NCBI GenBank assembly: GCA_024509875.1 | Contig: JAMPIV010019871.1 | Span: 44,168-108,167, forward strand | Source of the DNA: Oreohelix idahoensis | Taxonomy: Eukaryota; Mollusca; Gastropoda; Stylommatophora; Oreohelicidae | DNA length: 64,000 bases | Reading direction: 5' to 3' | In this document: one piece after another, positions 11,676 to 22,324 of the stretch | Layout: each line of letters starts with the position of its first letter | How positions within the stretch are numbered: position 1 is the first letter of the stretch | Program-made: the position numbers and the translations under genes | The notes under the pieces: model-generated | Database searches by the model: none | What the model saw: only the letters and a program-made list of their open reading frames with translations | Told to the model about the DNA's origin: nothing

Positions 11676-13283
11676 ATGTTAGACAACATGTCTACATTTG
11701 AGCACTTTATTGAGCAGGGTAAATTGCTTGGGAAGACTGGTGATAAGTTAGAAGAATTTGCAACTGCTCGATATGATAAAGCAATGGAAGCTGAACAAAA
11801 GAAACTGCAGATGCAGGTGGATGAAAAAAGATTCCAAATGGAAATGGAAAAACAAAAAACGGAATCAGAAGCTGAGGAGAGAAAACTCCAGCTACAGCTA
11901 GAAGCTGAAAGACTTCAAAAAGAGGCTGAGAATAAAAGACTTGAAAAAGAGGCTAAAAATAAAAGACTTGAAAAAGAAGCTGAAAATGAAAGACTTCAAA
12001 AAGAGGCTCAGGCTGAGGAAAGAAGATTACAGAGAGAGTCTGATGAGAGGAGAGAGAAAGCAAAAATGGAACATGAAGAAAAGGTCTTAGCTTTAGAGTT
12101 GGAAAAATTGAAATTGACGAGCATGAGTAATGGTAATGATTCAAACAAGGGTTCATCTTCTGGTAAGGCTAATAATGATACTTTTAAGATTAAGTTACCA
12201 ACATTTAGTCCTTCCAGTGATGACATAATGTTCTATCTGGACAGATTTGAACTAGCATGTACAGCTCATAACATAGACAAAGCAAAATATGTTTATCAGT
12301 TATCAGGGATACTGACAGGTAAAGCTCTAAGTATATTAAATATGGTGGATGAACCTGACAAGAACAATTATGAGGTTGTCAGGGCCGCTTTGTTAAAGAA
12401 ATATCAGCTTAACGAAGCCGGCTATCGTCTACAATTTAAAAACATGTTACCTGAAAATGGAGTTGAATTCTCCGAGTTTATTGCAAGAATACGCATTACT
12501 TTCTCACGATGGGTTGAACTATCTAAGACGGAAAAAACTTACGAAGGACTTATGGACTTAATACTTAGAGACAAAGTCATGTCGTCTGTCAATGAGTCTT
12601 TCCTTGCTTTCCTTCATGAACGTAAACCTAAAACAATAAAAGAAATGGAAGATTTCTGTTGCCAATACGTAACTGCGCACCCACACATAACCATGGGTAA
12701 CTCTAAGGTGAAAGAAGGTTTACCAGTTGCTTCGGCAGCTCCGTATGGCCAAAACTTTGCTCGTAGATTCCAACAAAATTTTGATAGAAAGAGTAGCGGT
12801 AATTTCTGTCAAAATCATGGAAATCAATTTCATGGTGATTCTTCTTCGAAGAATTGGAGACAACCTGATAGTACTCGTTACTATCACCCTAATAAGTATA
12901 AGCATTTCAAAAGAGGATATGGTAATAGAGGTTATTCCTGCCGAAGACCTCAGAACCAAACAAATAGATGTTCGCATCAATGTGAACATGATAGTAATCG
13001 TGGAAACTGGAATTCGAACCAGGATAACAATTACAATAGAGACAATAATAACTGCAGAGATAATAATAACTCTGATAACTTCAGAGGTAATAATAGTCGG
13101 GGTAGATCTCAACACAAAAAAAGAGATATCAGCAGGCTAATGCTGTACAACAGGAAACTGAGGGAGCCTGTAATCATGTTGTTGATAGTAAAAACTTTGA
13201 CGCTGTCACTGGTTCTGCTTTTGACTTTGAGAGAGCAAACAAATGCCCCCAATGCAGTACTTTATTCGAACCGGGTACCATAA
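11676..13283 (+). CDS. gag: Gag polyprotein of Gmr1-type copy A
   Basis: A 535-codon frame starting at ATG 11676; a second ATG at 11688 matches the start of the copy B gag better. Residues about 35-150 form a strongly charged E/K/Q/R coiled coil. A gag capsid-like region follows from about residue 170 (YLDRFELAC, KKYQL, FIARIRITFSRW). The C-terminal third is rich in N, R, G and S, with scattered Cys and His but no canonical CX2CX4HX4C knuckle. The frame ends at 13283, after overlapping pol by 178 bases. In copy B the same junction is read through in one frame, so copy A would need a -1 shift to make pol, or carries an indel. Expected to form the particle and bind the genomic RNA. Confidence 0.85.
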   Translation: MLDNMSTFEHFIEQGKLLGKTGDKLEEFATARYDKAMEAEQKKLQMQVDEKRFQMEMEKQKTESEAEERKLQLQLEAERLQKEAENKRLEKEAKNKRLEKEAENERLQKEAQAEERRLQRESDERREKAKMEHEEKVLALELEKLKLTSMSNGNDSNKGSSSGKANNDTFKIKLPTFSPSSDDIMFYLDRFELACTAHNIDKAKYVYQLSGILTGKALSILNMVDEPDKNNYEVVRAALLKKYQLNEAGYRLQFKNMLPENGVEFSEFIARIRITFSRWVELSKTEKTYEGLMDLILRDKVMSSVNESFLAFLHERKPKTIKEMEDFCCQYVTAHPHITMGNSKVKEGLPVASAAPYGQNFARRFQQNFDRKSSGNFCQNHGNQFHGDSSSKNWRQPDSTRYYHPNKYKHFKRGYGNRGYSCRRPQNQTNRCSHQCEHDSNRGNWNSNQDNNYNRDNNNCRDNNNSDNFRGNNSRGRSQHKKRDISRLMLYNRKLREPVIMLLIVKTLTLSLVLLLTLREQTNAPNAVLYSNRVP

Positions 13284-16200
13284 CTACTTTGAGTTGTGGT
13301 CACCCACTTCCCGCTCTTCCTGCTGCTGTTGCGCATGACGGGAGGGATTCTTTAATTCTACATAAGGGTCTTGTTAATGATACTCCGGTCTCACTACTTT
13401 TCGATTCCGGATGCACCACTATTGGTGTTAGACAATCGCTTGTAGATCCATCTTGTGCTACAGGAAGGGTTATTAAATGTGTCACATTTGGCGGCACTCT
13501 AGAAAAATATCCTACTGCTGTAATTCGCATTGCCACTCCTTTCTTTACTGGAGATGTGCATGCTTGTCTCTTACCTAATCCTATTGCGGACCTTATTATT
13601 GGTCGTATTCACGGAGTTAGGGAGTGTACCCCACAGCAGATTGCTGCTTGGGAAGATAATAACATGCAAGCTACAAATGCAGTAGTTACAAGAGCACAAG
13701 CTCTACAAACACCCGAAACTTCACTGAATAGTGATAATGAAGTTGATAGCCAAGATAGTCACTTAGTAATCACTCGTGACTCTTTCATAAAATTGCAAGA
13801 AGAAGATCCTTCTTTAAAAAAATTCTTCGTTCTTGCGAAGAAAGGTGATCCGAATCAGGATACAAATAGAAAATCTTGGATTGCAATGAGAAACGGCGTA
13901 CTTGTACGTATGGTACAAGATTCGACTACGTCGGCACATTCGCAAATTCTTGTTCCCAAGAGCATGAGAGTGCAAATATTACAACATGCTCATGACTCGC
14001 AATGTGCTGGACATATGGGTTTTTCCCGTACGAAGTCGAGAGTCCTTGCGGCTTTCTTTTGGCCTTTTGTCAATAAGGACATTCGTATTTACTGCCGATC
14101 ATGCAAGGTATGTCAGGAGGTCAAATCTAGAGGACCACGACATGCTGCGCCTATCCAGGCTGCTGACATTCCTATTCGGCCGTTTCAGAAAATGGCCATA
14201 GATATTATTGGCCCTTTTAAGGTCAAGTCGGCCAGAGGACATCAGTTTATCCTTACATGTGTCGATATGTGCACACGTTGGCCAGAGGCTATTCCTCTTA
14301 AGAGCATATCTACTACAGATATCGCAGATGCTCTTTGGTTGATATTTTCTCGCTTGGGGTTCCCCAGAGAAATATTGTCAGACCATGGCACTCAACTCAT
14401 ATCTGACACTATGTCACAGGTAATGTCTACCTTACATATTGAACGATCTCTCAGTAGTATCTACCATCCTATGTCTAATGGGTTAGTTGAGCGTCTGAAT
14501 AGAACGCTCAAGACTTTGCTTGGTAAGATAACTGAAGATCATCCTCAAGATTGGGACAGGGTTTTACCCGCGGCTCTCTTTGCCTATAGAGAAGTCCCTA
14601 ATGAACACACAGGATTTTCTCCCTTCGAACTTGTCTTTGGCGCGCGTCCACGCGGCCCTATGTCTTTATTACACGATCTCATCACTGCCGATGATATTAG
14701 CGATGAAACTCAATCCTCATATGAGTATGTCATTGCTCTTAGACAAAAGATCATTGAGGCATGTAAGCTAGCAACTGCTTCATCAGAAATTGCTAAAGAG
14801 AAGGCAAGACAGTTTGCTAACAAGAATAGATGTCTACGACAACTTTGTCCAGGTGACAAAGCATTCGTCCTACTCCCCAGTAGGGAAAATAGACTTCTTA
14901 TTGCATGGAAAGGTCCGTATGCAATAGTCTCTCGGATTTCCGATGTTGACTATGTGGTCGATATTGATGGAAAGCATAAAACTTTCCACATAAACATGCT
15001 TTCGGAATTTCACGAACGTCCGGACTATTTGCTGCCTATTTTCCAGGCAACGGATGATGCTCCTGCACCTCACGGTCATTATTCATCCCTGTCTGTCATA
15101 CAGGATGAGGAATCTACCTTCTCTGATGTTAATCTTCCCCTTCCAGTGGTTCCATTACATTCTACGGAATCTTGGAAAAACGTTTCTGTTTCTCCTAATC
15201 TTTCTGGTGACGAACATCGACAAGTCTCGTCGATGTTACAAACATTTCAGGATGTTCTCACTGACATTCCTGGACACACAGATGTCATAGAACATGACAT
15301 AATTCTTACCGACAATAATCCAATTAGGGTTAGGCCTTATCCTATTCCTATACACTTTCAGTCGCAAGTGGAAAAGGAATTGGATGAAATGATTCAATTA
15401 AATATAATTGAACCATCGACTTCACCATATTCTTCTTCCATGGTTATTGTCCGGAAGAAGGATAAGAACATACGAATTTGTGTTGATTATCGCAAATTGA
15501 ATCAGGTCACAAAGTTCGATGCTGAACCGATGCCTTTGTTAGAAGATCTACTGATTAGACTTTCTAATTCTAGATTCTTCACTAAACTTGACTTGTCTAA
15601 AGGTTATTGGCAAGTGCCTTTAGCAGAGCATGCCAAACCTCTTACTGCTTTTTCTACACCTAGGGGTCTATTTCAATGGAATGTTATGCCTTTTGGTCTC
15701 ATGAACGCCCCTGCCACTTTCGTTCGCATGATGCATCGAATTCTGTCACATCGTTCGGATGTCATCGCATACTTAGATGACATCTGTCTCTTCAGTGATA
15801 CCTGGGAAGATCACTATTTAGGGTTATATGACCTACTGTCCACTCTACGTGAGAATAATTTGACAGCGAAACCTTCTAAAGCTTTTGTTGGTTTTGGTGA
15901 AATCTCTTTCCTGGGTCATCGTGTTGGTCATGGTCTCTTGAAGACAGAAGACCACAATACTTCCAAAATACTGAACATCTCTGTTCCTAAAACGAAGAAA
16001 CAAGTTAGGAGTCTCTTAGGTTTAATTCAATTTTATGGGAGATTTATTCCAAATTTATCTTCGATCATGGCACCTCTCTCAACATTGTTGAAGAAAGGTT
16101 CGCCTAATCTGGTCCGTTGGTCTGAAGAATGCCAATCTTCACTAGACCAAATCAAGAATATATTTTCTTCTCCTCCCATCTTAAGATTACCTACTCTTGA

Positions 16201-16585
16201 TAGGACTTTTGTTCTTCGGAGTGATGCTTCATCCACTGGGATTGGAGCAGCACTGATGCAAGAATATGCAAATACTCTGCATCCTGTTATGTACATTTCT
16301 AGAAAACTAAATGCGGCAGAGAGGAACTACTCGGTTTTAGACCGTGAGTTGTTAGCGATGGTTTGGTCAATTCTAAAGCTACAAAGATTCCTCCTGGGCG
16401 CACATTTCATTCTAGAGACTGATCAGAAAGCTCTTACAGCTATTCAGACTAAGAATTTGAAGAGTTCGAGATCCACTCGATATGCTATAGCTCTTCAACC
16501 TTTTCACTTCACGGTACGAGCTATCCGTGGTGCGGATAATGTGATGGCTGACATTTTGTCTAGATGCCCACATGACTCCAACTAA
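13106..16585 (+). CDS. pol: Pol polyprotein: protease-integrase-RT-RNase H (Gmr1 order)
   Basis: The frame opens just after a TAG at 13103 and runs to 16585. It has no ATG near its beginning (13289 is TTG), so it is probably expressed by fusion to gag. In order: a CPQC...SCGH zinc-like motif; protease with DSG at 13403; integrase zinc domain with paired H near 13985 and CX2C near 14092-14105; integrase core with D near 14197, D near 14381 and E near 14486; a GPY module near 14915; then RT with YLDD near 15769; then RNase H with D near 16219, ELLAMV, a TDQKAL aspartate and a final D before LSRC. The integrase precedes RT, the reverse of ordinary gypsy elements. No stop or frameshift interrupts about 1150 codons. 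Copy B (34955-38230, minus) is a close relative with broken frames. Confidence 0.92.
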   Translation: MSTQKKRYQQANAVQQETEGACNHVVDSKNFDAVTGSAFDFERANKCPQCSTLFEPGTITTLSCGHPLPALPAAVAHDGRDSLILHKGLVNDTPVSLLFDSGCTTIGVRQSLVDPSCATGRVIKCVTFGGTLEKYPTAVIRIATPFFTGDVHACLLPNPIADLIIGRIHGVRECTPQQIAAWEDNNMQATNAVVTRAQALQTPETSLNSDNEVDSQDSHLVITRDSFIKLQEEDPSLKKFFVLAKKGDPNQDTNRKSWIAMRNGVLVRMVQDSTTSAHSQILVPKSMRVQILQHAHDSQCAGHMGFSRTKSRVLAAFFWPFVNKDIRIYCRSCKVCQEVKSRGPRHAAPIQAADIPIRPFQKMAIDIIGPFKVKSARGHQFILTCVDMCTRWPEAIPLKSISTTDIADALWLIFSRLGFPREILSDHGTQLISDTMSQVMSTLHIERSLSSIYHPMSNGLVERLNRTLKTLLGKITEDHPQDWDRVLPAALFAYREVPNEHTGFSPFELVFGARPRGPMSLLHDLITADDISDETQSSYEYVIALRQKIIEACKLATASSEIAKEKARQFANKNRCLRQLCPGDKAFVLLPSRENRLLIAWKGPYAIVSRISDVDYVVDIDGKHKTFHINMLSEFHERPDYLLPIFQATDDAPAPHGHYSSLSVIQDEESTFSDVNLPLPVVPLHSTESWKNVSVSPNLSGDEHRQVSSMLQTFQDVLTDIPGHTDVIEHDIILTDNNPIRVRPYPIPIHFQSQVEKELDEMIQLNIIEPSTSPYSSSMVIVRKKDKNIRICVDYRKLNQVTKFDAEPMPLLEDLLIRLSNSRFFTKLDLSKGYWQVPLAEHAKPLTAFSTPRGLFQWNVMPFGLMNAPATFVRMMHRILSHRSDVIAYLDDICLFSDTWEDHYLGLYDLLSTLRENNLTAKPSKAFVGFGEISFLGHRVGHGLLKTEDHNTSKILNISVPKTKKQVRSLLGLIQFYGRFIPNLSSIMAPLSTLLKKGSPNLVRWSEECQSSLDQIKNIFSSPPILRLPTLDRTFVLRSDASSTGIGAALMQEYANTLHPVMYISRKLNAAERNYSVLDRELLAMVWSILKLQRFLLGAHFILETDQKALTAIQTKNLKSSRSTRYAIALQPFHFTVRAIRGADNVMADILSRCPHDSN

Positions 16586-17333
16586 TACTTCTGTCCTATA
16601 TTTCCATATATTACAGAGTCATAACACACCTATATTTCTACAATAGATTAGCACATCTGTACTTACTTTATATGTACACACTATCGTGCTTTGTTGTCAT
16701 CTTCTTCTGTTCGTTTTTTAAGATGATAGAGGAGGACTGAGTAGTTAATATAAGGGCCGTTAGTTTACTAAACAGCCACAATTATTAATAATGTATTGTA
16801 CCTTATGAAGCATATTAGTTATTAATTAGCATTATATTGCTTGTACTTTCTCAGAATGTCATTGTTGAGCTGAGGACTTACCTTACTAGTATCAAGCATG
16901 ACGAGTTCTAGATTGTGTACTTACCCTCGGAATACCAGAGCATATGTCCTGGATCGTCATGTAGTTTAACTTTACTATGTACTTATGTCATTACATGTCA
17001 AAGAATGTACTATTTAAATTTTCCTATCAGATTTGTACATCCATTTTTAAAGACAATATTAGAGTATGCTGTTTAATGATGATTATGGTAACTTGCATAC
17101 GTATATTGTGTTTACATGCTAACGTGATGTGTGTTGGTGACACCTCCCCGATGTGAATATTTTTTGAGACATATTTATTTTTCTGTTGAGGTATATCCTC
17201 ACCAGACGCTCTATATTTAGCCTCATGTTAGGAACTTTAATTAATTATCAGCGCATAATTCGTGCGTTTTGAGCCGCTTATCGCATGCTCTTTGATATTT
17301 AAAAAAAAAATATGTTCCACATTTTTTTTTATC
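16586..17333 (+). other. 3' untranslated part of Gmr1-type copy A
   Basis: This is about 0.75 kb of AT-rich sequence after pol with no coding frame and no tandem repeat. It ends in a T-run that leads into the polypurine tract. Confidence 0.6.
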
Positions 17334-17342
17334 GGGAGGAGG
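17334..17342 (+). promoter_or_regulatory. Polypurine tract
   Basis: GGGAGGAGG lies eight bases before the 3' LTR, after a T-rich run. This is the usual place for plus-strand primer formation. Copy B has a G6 tract in the same place (complement of 34503-34508). Confidence 0.65.
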
Positions 17343-17350
17343 TGGTGATA

Positions 17351-18427
17351 TGTTGCATGATAAATTCTCGAAACATCGTTTTATTACAATATCTATTTTA
17401 TAACGCAAGGGCAACAACTGCTTGAAATTTATAGTCACTTTTCTCGGTAAGCATTTGTCTTCCCGCGTTGGTATTGAATGCAGTTAAGTTTTGAGCTGTG
17501 GTCTTTTTGCGCTGGACTGCGCATGACTGGTCTTGTTTTTTGGTCGATCGGTTTCCGCCCACCACTAGTGGAGTGAGCGATTTGAATGGCGAAAGAGATG
17601 CCTCGTTGAAGAGGGGATCTCCGCTATTTTTTGTTCTGTCAGGGATGTGTAGTCCTCTTAATGGATATTTCGTTTATTCGAGATAATACCTCTAGTGTTT
17701 CCCACATGTCGGGAGGCGTGATATTTCTGTGTATTTCCTGAAGGCAAGGTAAATTGACTTTTCATTAACTCTATCGATTTTTGGTCGTGAGCGATTTCGA
17801 TTCATAGCCTGTCTTCGAAAGTCGTCGTCACGAGATGTTTTCCCAGCTCACATGTCGCTGTATTGTACTGCATCGGTTGATGCATGTCCCAAGGACCATT
17901 ACTTGCTACTTTGTTAAATGAACTAGGTTTGGAAAACCTTTATTATCTAGAGGCTATTTTTGAGGACATTATTTATACTTCGGCAGACGTGTCTGTCTTG
18001 CTGAAGTCAGACTAAGGAGAGTGAACTGATCTCATACATCTGGTTATCTCCTGGCTGTTATAGAAAAGGATGGAGTTTTTCACCTGACTACATTTACAGC
18101 ACTATGAAATATAACATGCATCTGACTCATCATTGTAATGCTGTCTACCGTCTATTGCTGTATTGAATGTTGCTGTGATAATGACTGTTTGATGTGCCTA
18201 CATATTCGCGTAACCATTTTGTCACTGTGGCGTCCACAATAAATAATGAAGAAAAACGTCAACGGCTGTTTCAAGAATCATTGACTTTATACGTCGTGAG
18301 TTTACTGACGTCCTATGTGGATTGCCCTGTTATTTTTGTATGAACATTGTTTTGACTGAACACATCTGCACACTACACAAAACCAGACATGCGGATACCA
18401 TCCATCATCATATGGCATCACGCATCA
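17351..18427 (+). repeat. 3' LTR of Gmr1-type copy A
   Basis: Direct repeat of 9165-10241 with the same length and no difference that I could see. It ends GCATCA and is followed by the duplicated target CTGAT (18428-18432). Confidence 0.93.
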
Positions 18428-18432
18428 CTGAT

Positions 18433-19065
18433 TCGTCTAAATTTTGTTTACTTTACTGGGTCTCATAGAGTACAAATACTGTTCATTCTGTAACATAGTG
18501 CTAACATTCAACCTTTGCGTTAATCAATTTTTGGGTTTTTTTTTCCTCCATTCAGGGGATGGTGCATTTTTTCTGCTTTATTTCATATGCATGTAAATGA
18601 CTCTTTGATCTTTTCTTTAGATATTTTGATGTTGTCGAGTTTAATGATAATAAACTACAAAGAAACTTACCTTTGTGTGTTGGTCAGACCCATAAACATT
18701 TATCCGTAGTTTTTCACGTTTGTGTGTCTTGTTGTCACATAGCTGTGTGTGTGTGTGTGTGTAGAGAAACTTATCTATTCATGATAGGGGAGGTAAACGC
18801 TGTCTTGCAACAAAGTACAGTTGTATGGGTAGGCTGGAGGAGATAACCAAATCACTCCAGAGACAGATCTTTTCCTCAATTCTACCACCTGTGGAAAATT
18901 TATTTCTATACCTTCTCGCGTATCTGTCGACATCCACTCTACTTAGAAGGGCAAAATAACCCAATTAACCTTCCGTACGACAGTGGTCCACTAATGGTCA
19001 CAACGCAAGCGTATCTAAAAGTAGGTCGTCCAAGGTATCTATCTTCGCGCAAGATTACTCTTGGC
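18433..19065. other. No gene; short (TG)n tract
   Basis: This is about 0.6 kb between the Gmr1-type element and the RTE-like LINE. The only structure I see is a TG dinucleotide run at 18744-18762. Confidence 0.5.
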
Positions 19066-19213
19066 AAAGATATAGATAGAACTCCGCCTAGGCCGGTCCC
19101 AAGCCCGGCTGAAAAAGGAGGAGGGCGGCCTGCATGGAGGCCGTAAGGAGGCAGCCCCTCCACCATGCAAAAGCACAACAGGCCAATCACCTGTTTGCTT
19201 CAAACTTTTGATT

Positions 19214-20297
19214 ATGACAACCACAAGAGAGAAAACCGGACTGATTCTAAAGGCGACGAACTGGAACGGACTAAGGACTACGACTTATGGAACTTGGAAC
19301 ACAAGAAGTATAAATGGGAAAGAAGAGGAGCTGGTGGAAGAGATGAGGAAAGCAAAACTAGAAATCCTGGCTATAACGGAAACAAAGAAAAGAGGACAAG
19401 GAGTCATGGATCTCGATGGCAACACGCTGCTCTACAGTGGTGTACCCACATCTGAAAGAGCTAAAGGGGGCGTGGGTTGCATTGTGCCCAAAAACCAAAA
19501 AGATAGTATCAAGGGATGGAACTTTGTCTCGGAGCGCATTATGGTTGTAAAACTAAAAGAAGGAGAAACCATAGTCAACCTGGTCAAAGTGTATGGGCCA
19601 AATGAGGATGAGAGAGCAGAGGTCAAGGATGAATTCTTCGAGCTGCTTCAAAGAACAGTGTATGACTGCCTAGATGAAATTATCTTGCTCGGAGATTTCA
19701 ATGCCAGAGTTGGAAATGACCATGCTAGATGGGGTGGAGTTATCGGAAGATATGGAGAAGATACTCTCAATGACAATGGAAAGCGACTCCTTAGATTCTG
19801 CAGTGAGCAGAATCTGATCATTACAAACACAAAGTTCCCCCATAAGCGCACACATGCATACACTAGATGTGAACCAACAAAGAATGAGAAGTCAGTGATC
19901 GACTATGCCATTGTTAGGAGGAGCTCATTCAAAAATGTCCGGGATGCTAGAGTCTGGAGGGGGCCAGAGATTGGTAGTGATCACTACCTGCTTACATTAA
20001 AAAGAACAACTGAAAGAGTTGCTCAGCCTAGGAACTGCCCAACATCACGCAAGAAACTAAGTAAACGAACAGGAAAAATGAGCATTAAGACCTACAAGCT
20101 GAGAGAGCCAGAAATTAAGACCAGATATCAGGGTCTTATTGCTGCAGCGGTGAGCAACACAGAAGAACGACCTGATGACTTGGAAACCCTCTGGCTTAAA
20201 TTCAAGGACATCATAAAGACAGCTGCAGCAGAAGCTTGTGGTAAAGTCCGACTTGGGAACAAGAGAAAGAGTACACCTGGACAGAGGAAGTAAAAGA
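19214..20297 (+). pseudogene. LINE endonuclease domain (RTE-like)
   Basis: From the ATG at 19214 the frame gives an exonuclease-endonuclease-phosphatase domain with WNTRSING, an ITETK catalytic-glutamate motif, LLGDFNARVG, IDYAIV and a GSDHYLL aspartate-histidine motif near the end. These are the conserved steps of LINE target-nicking endonucleases. The frame stops at 20293 after a probable one-base loss near 20277: in the next frame the expected TEEVKE continues for a few codons, until the inserted CR1-like LINE begins. The RT half resumes at about 23115. Originally one protein; now split and frameshifted. Confidence 0.85.
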
Positions 20298-20319
20298 ACG
20301 AACGAACGAACGAACGAAC

Positions 20320-20587
20320 TTTATTTTCAAAGGGTTGAGAATTGGGCACGCAGGCCCGTCTGACATTCTGCCCTTCCTTTTTCTCACCTTTCAGATTGAT
20401 TTCATTTATTCTCACATACATTTTACCCATCAATGCAAAGTAATTCAACGTTGTAAAGGTAAAATTATAGCATACTCACATCCACAGTATCTACTCATAA
20501 ACATGAAATAAAATATGTTGAACAGTATAAACATCATCATTAAACCTACATTCGATATTGTATCATTTGTTCGGAAAAATAATCACA
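20320..20587 (-). other. 3' UTR of the nested CR1-like LINE
   Basis: This lies between the RT stop and the (GTTC)n tail, on the minus strand. It is AT-rich and I see no coding frame in it. Confidence 0.6.
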
Positions 20588-22132
20588 TTAGGGGGGCAGA
20601 TAATCAGAACTCATAAAGTATTCGAAAAGTCTACGATTGTATGAACAGGGACTGAGGTTGTTATGTTTTAGATAATGTGGAAGATAGTTCCAAAGATGAG
20701 CCTCAGAGTAAGCTAAGCTTTTCTTGAATAAGTCAAGCCTAGGCTTGGGCACTTGCATTTTGTTACGTCGTTGACTGCGTCTTTCATTGTATTTGAACAT
20801 TGGCCACAGATATGCTGGAGCATTCAGTGACAGGATTTTGTGAACAAATTTAGCTTTGTTGAACAGAAAGCGCTTTCTTAGAGGCAGTATTTTGAGATCT
20901 TTATATAGATCTACACACTGTGTTTGGCAGTTGTCAGAAACTAGACGCACTGCACGCTTTTGTAGTGAATGGAGTCTTTTTGTGTTGGACATAGAACAAC
21001 CATCCCAGATTGTGGAGCAATAGTCAAGGTTTGTTTGTATGTGAGATATATAGAACAATTTTCGTGCATCTTCATCTAGGAAATGTTTGATTTTAGCTAA
21101 CTGGTAAACTTTCTGTGCCGTATGCTTGGTCAGTGCATGTACATGTGAGTTCCAATTTAGATGCTGGTCAACGACTATTCCTAGAGTTTTATGTTTATTA
21201 ACGTTTTCAATTGTCGTGGTACCAATATAGATCTGAAGTGTTGTTTTCTCTGAATTTTGTAATTTTTGTCTAGTTGATATTAACATGCACTTTGTTTTAA
21301 TTATATTAATTAGCATGCGATTTCCGATGTTCCACTTAATCACATTGTCTGTATCTTTTTGTAACGATAGTTCGAGTGTGTTGCAACTTGTATCACTCGT
21401 GTAGACAGTACAGTCATCAGCAAATAGGTCACAGGATGCGTGCTCAACGTGTAGTGGAAGGTCATTAATGTATATGGCAAAAAGTAGAGGCCCAAGAATA
21501 GAGCCCTGCGGAACGCCGTTATTTATTACGGTTGGGTTTGAGCAAGAGTTATTGTAAGAAACTACATGTTTTATGTCTGACAGGAATGATTTAATTATCG
21601 TCACTAGTTGAAGGTTTACTTTTGATGTTTCTAGTTTTCTAATTAAAATAGCGTGATGTATCATATCAAATGCTTTTTTAAAGTCTACAAAAACTGCCCC
21701 ACATATGTTATCGTTATTAATATTTAAGTGCCAGTTGTTAATCATCTTAGTTAGAGCTGTGTGACATGAATGTTTAGGTCTAAACCCCGACTAACTATCA
21801 ATTAACAAGCCGTTGTTAACTAGGTGTTGTAGTGTTATTTTATGTATGTGTTTTTCTAGTGGTTTGGATAGCGATGATATTAAGAAGATTGGCCTATAGT
21901 TACCAAGGTTATTATTGTCGGAAGAGCCAGGTTTTAAGAGAGGATATACCTTAGCGACTTTAAAGTGCCAAGGAAAGTAACTCCGTGCGATACATTGATT
22001 GTATATGTATGTAAGCGAATCACTAATAGCTGGAGCCGCATAACGCAGTATTCGATTACTGACTCCGTCAAGTCCTGATGAGTTATTATCTTTAAGGCCT
22101 AGAAGATAGTTATACACTTCATTAACTGTCAT
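20588..22132 (-). pseudogene. CR1-like ORF2, reverse transcriptase
   Basis: The minus-strand frame 22132-21791 carries the RT fingers (DGVSNRIL, NYRPIFLISSL). The same frame resumes at 21745 after a single TAG at 21791-21793, where SGFRPKHS follows; the family normally has a sense codon before SGFR. The rest carries VDFKKAFD, GVPQGSILGPLLF, FADD (the YADD-box variant of this LINE group), KTKCM, and a thumb and C-terminal region ending at 20588. One nonsense codon is the only break I see in about 515 codons, so this copy is fairly recent. Without endonuclease N-terminus and ORF1 it cannot be autonomous. Confidence 0.87.
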
Positions 22133-22324
22133 AAACGGAATGTTGGATGAGATTGTGTTGGTACATTTGTTCTCACAAAATACTGACAGCCTGCCTAAGT
22201 CACAAGGTGAATTTGGTATTGTAGATTTAAGACTGTTTATTTCTGCCTGAAGGTAATTGCTGAAGTCTGTGCAAGTAAATGAAGTATTAGGGGTTGACGA
22301 GACTTGACAGATTTCGCTTGTTCG

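Larger units (their letters stand above)
9165..18427 (+). mobile_element. Complete Gmr1-type Ty3/gypsy LTR retrotransposon, copy A
   Basis: Two 1077-base direct repeats (9165-10241 and 17351-18427, offset 8186) begin TGTTGCATGA and end GCATCA. They look identical by eye. The element is flanked by a perfect 5-base duplication CTGAT (9160-9164 and 18428-18432). Inside are a putative primer site, a 1.4 kb leader, gag, pol and a polypurine tract. Pol domains run protease, integrase, GPY module, RT, RNase H. The sequences are Ty3/gypsy in type but the integrase lies upstream of RT, as in Ty1/copia; that combination is the hallmark of the Gmr1 clade. All catalytic motifs I looked for are present and gag and pol are each uninterrupted, so this copy may be competent. 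Confidence 0.93.
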
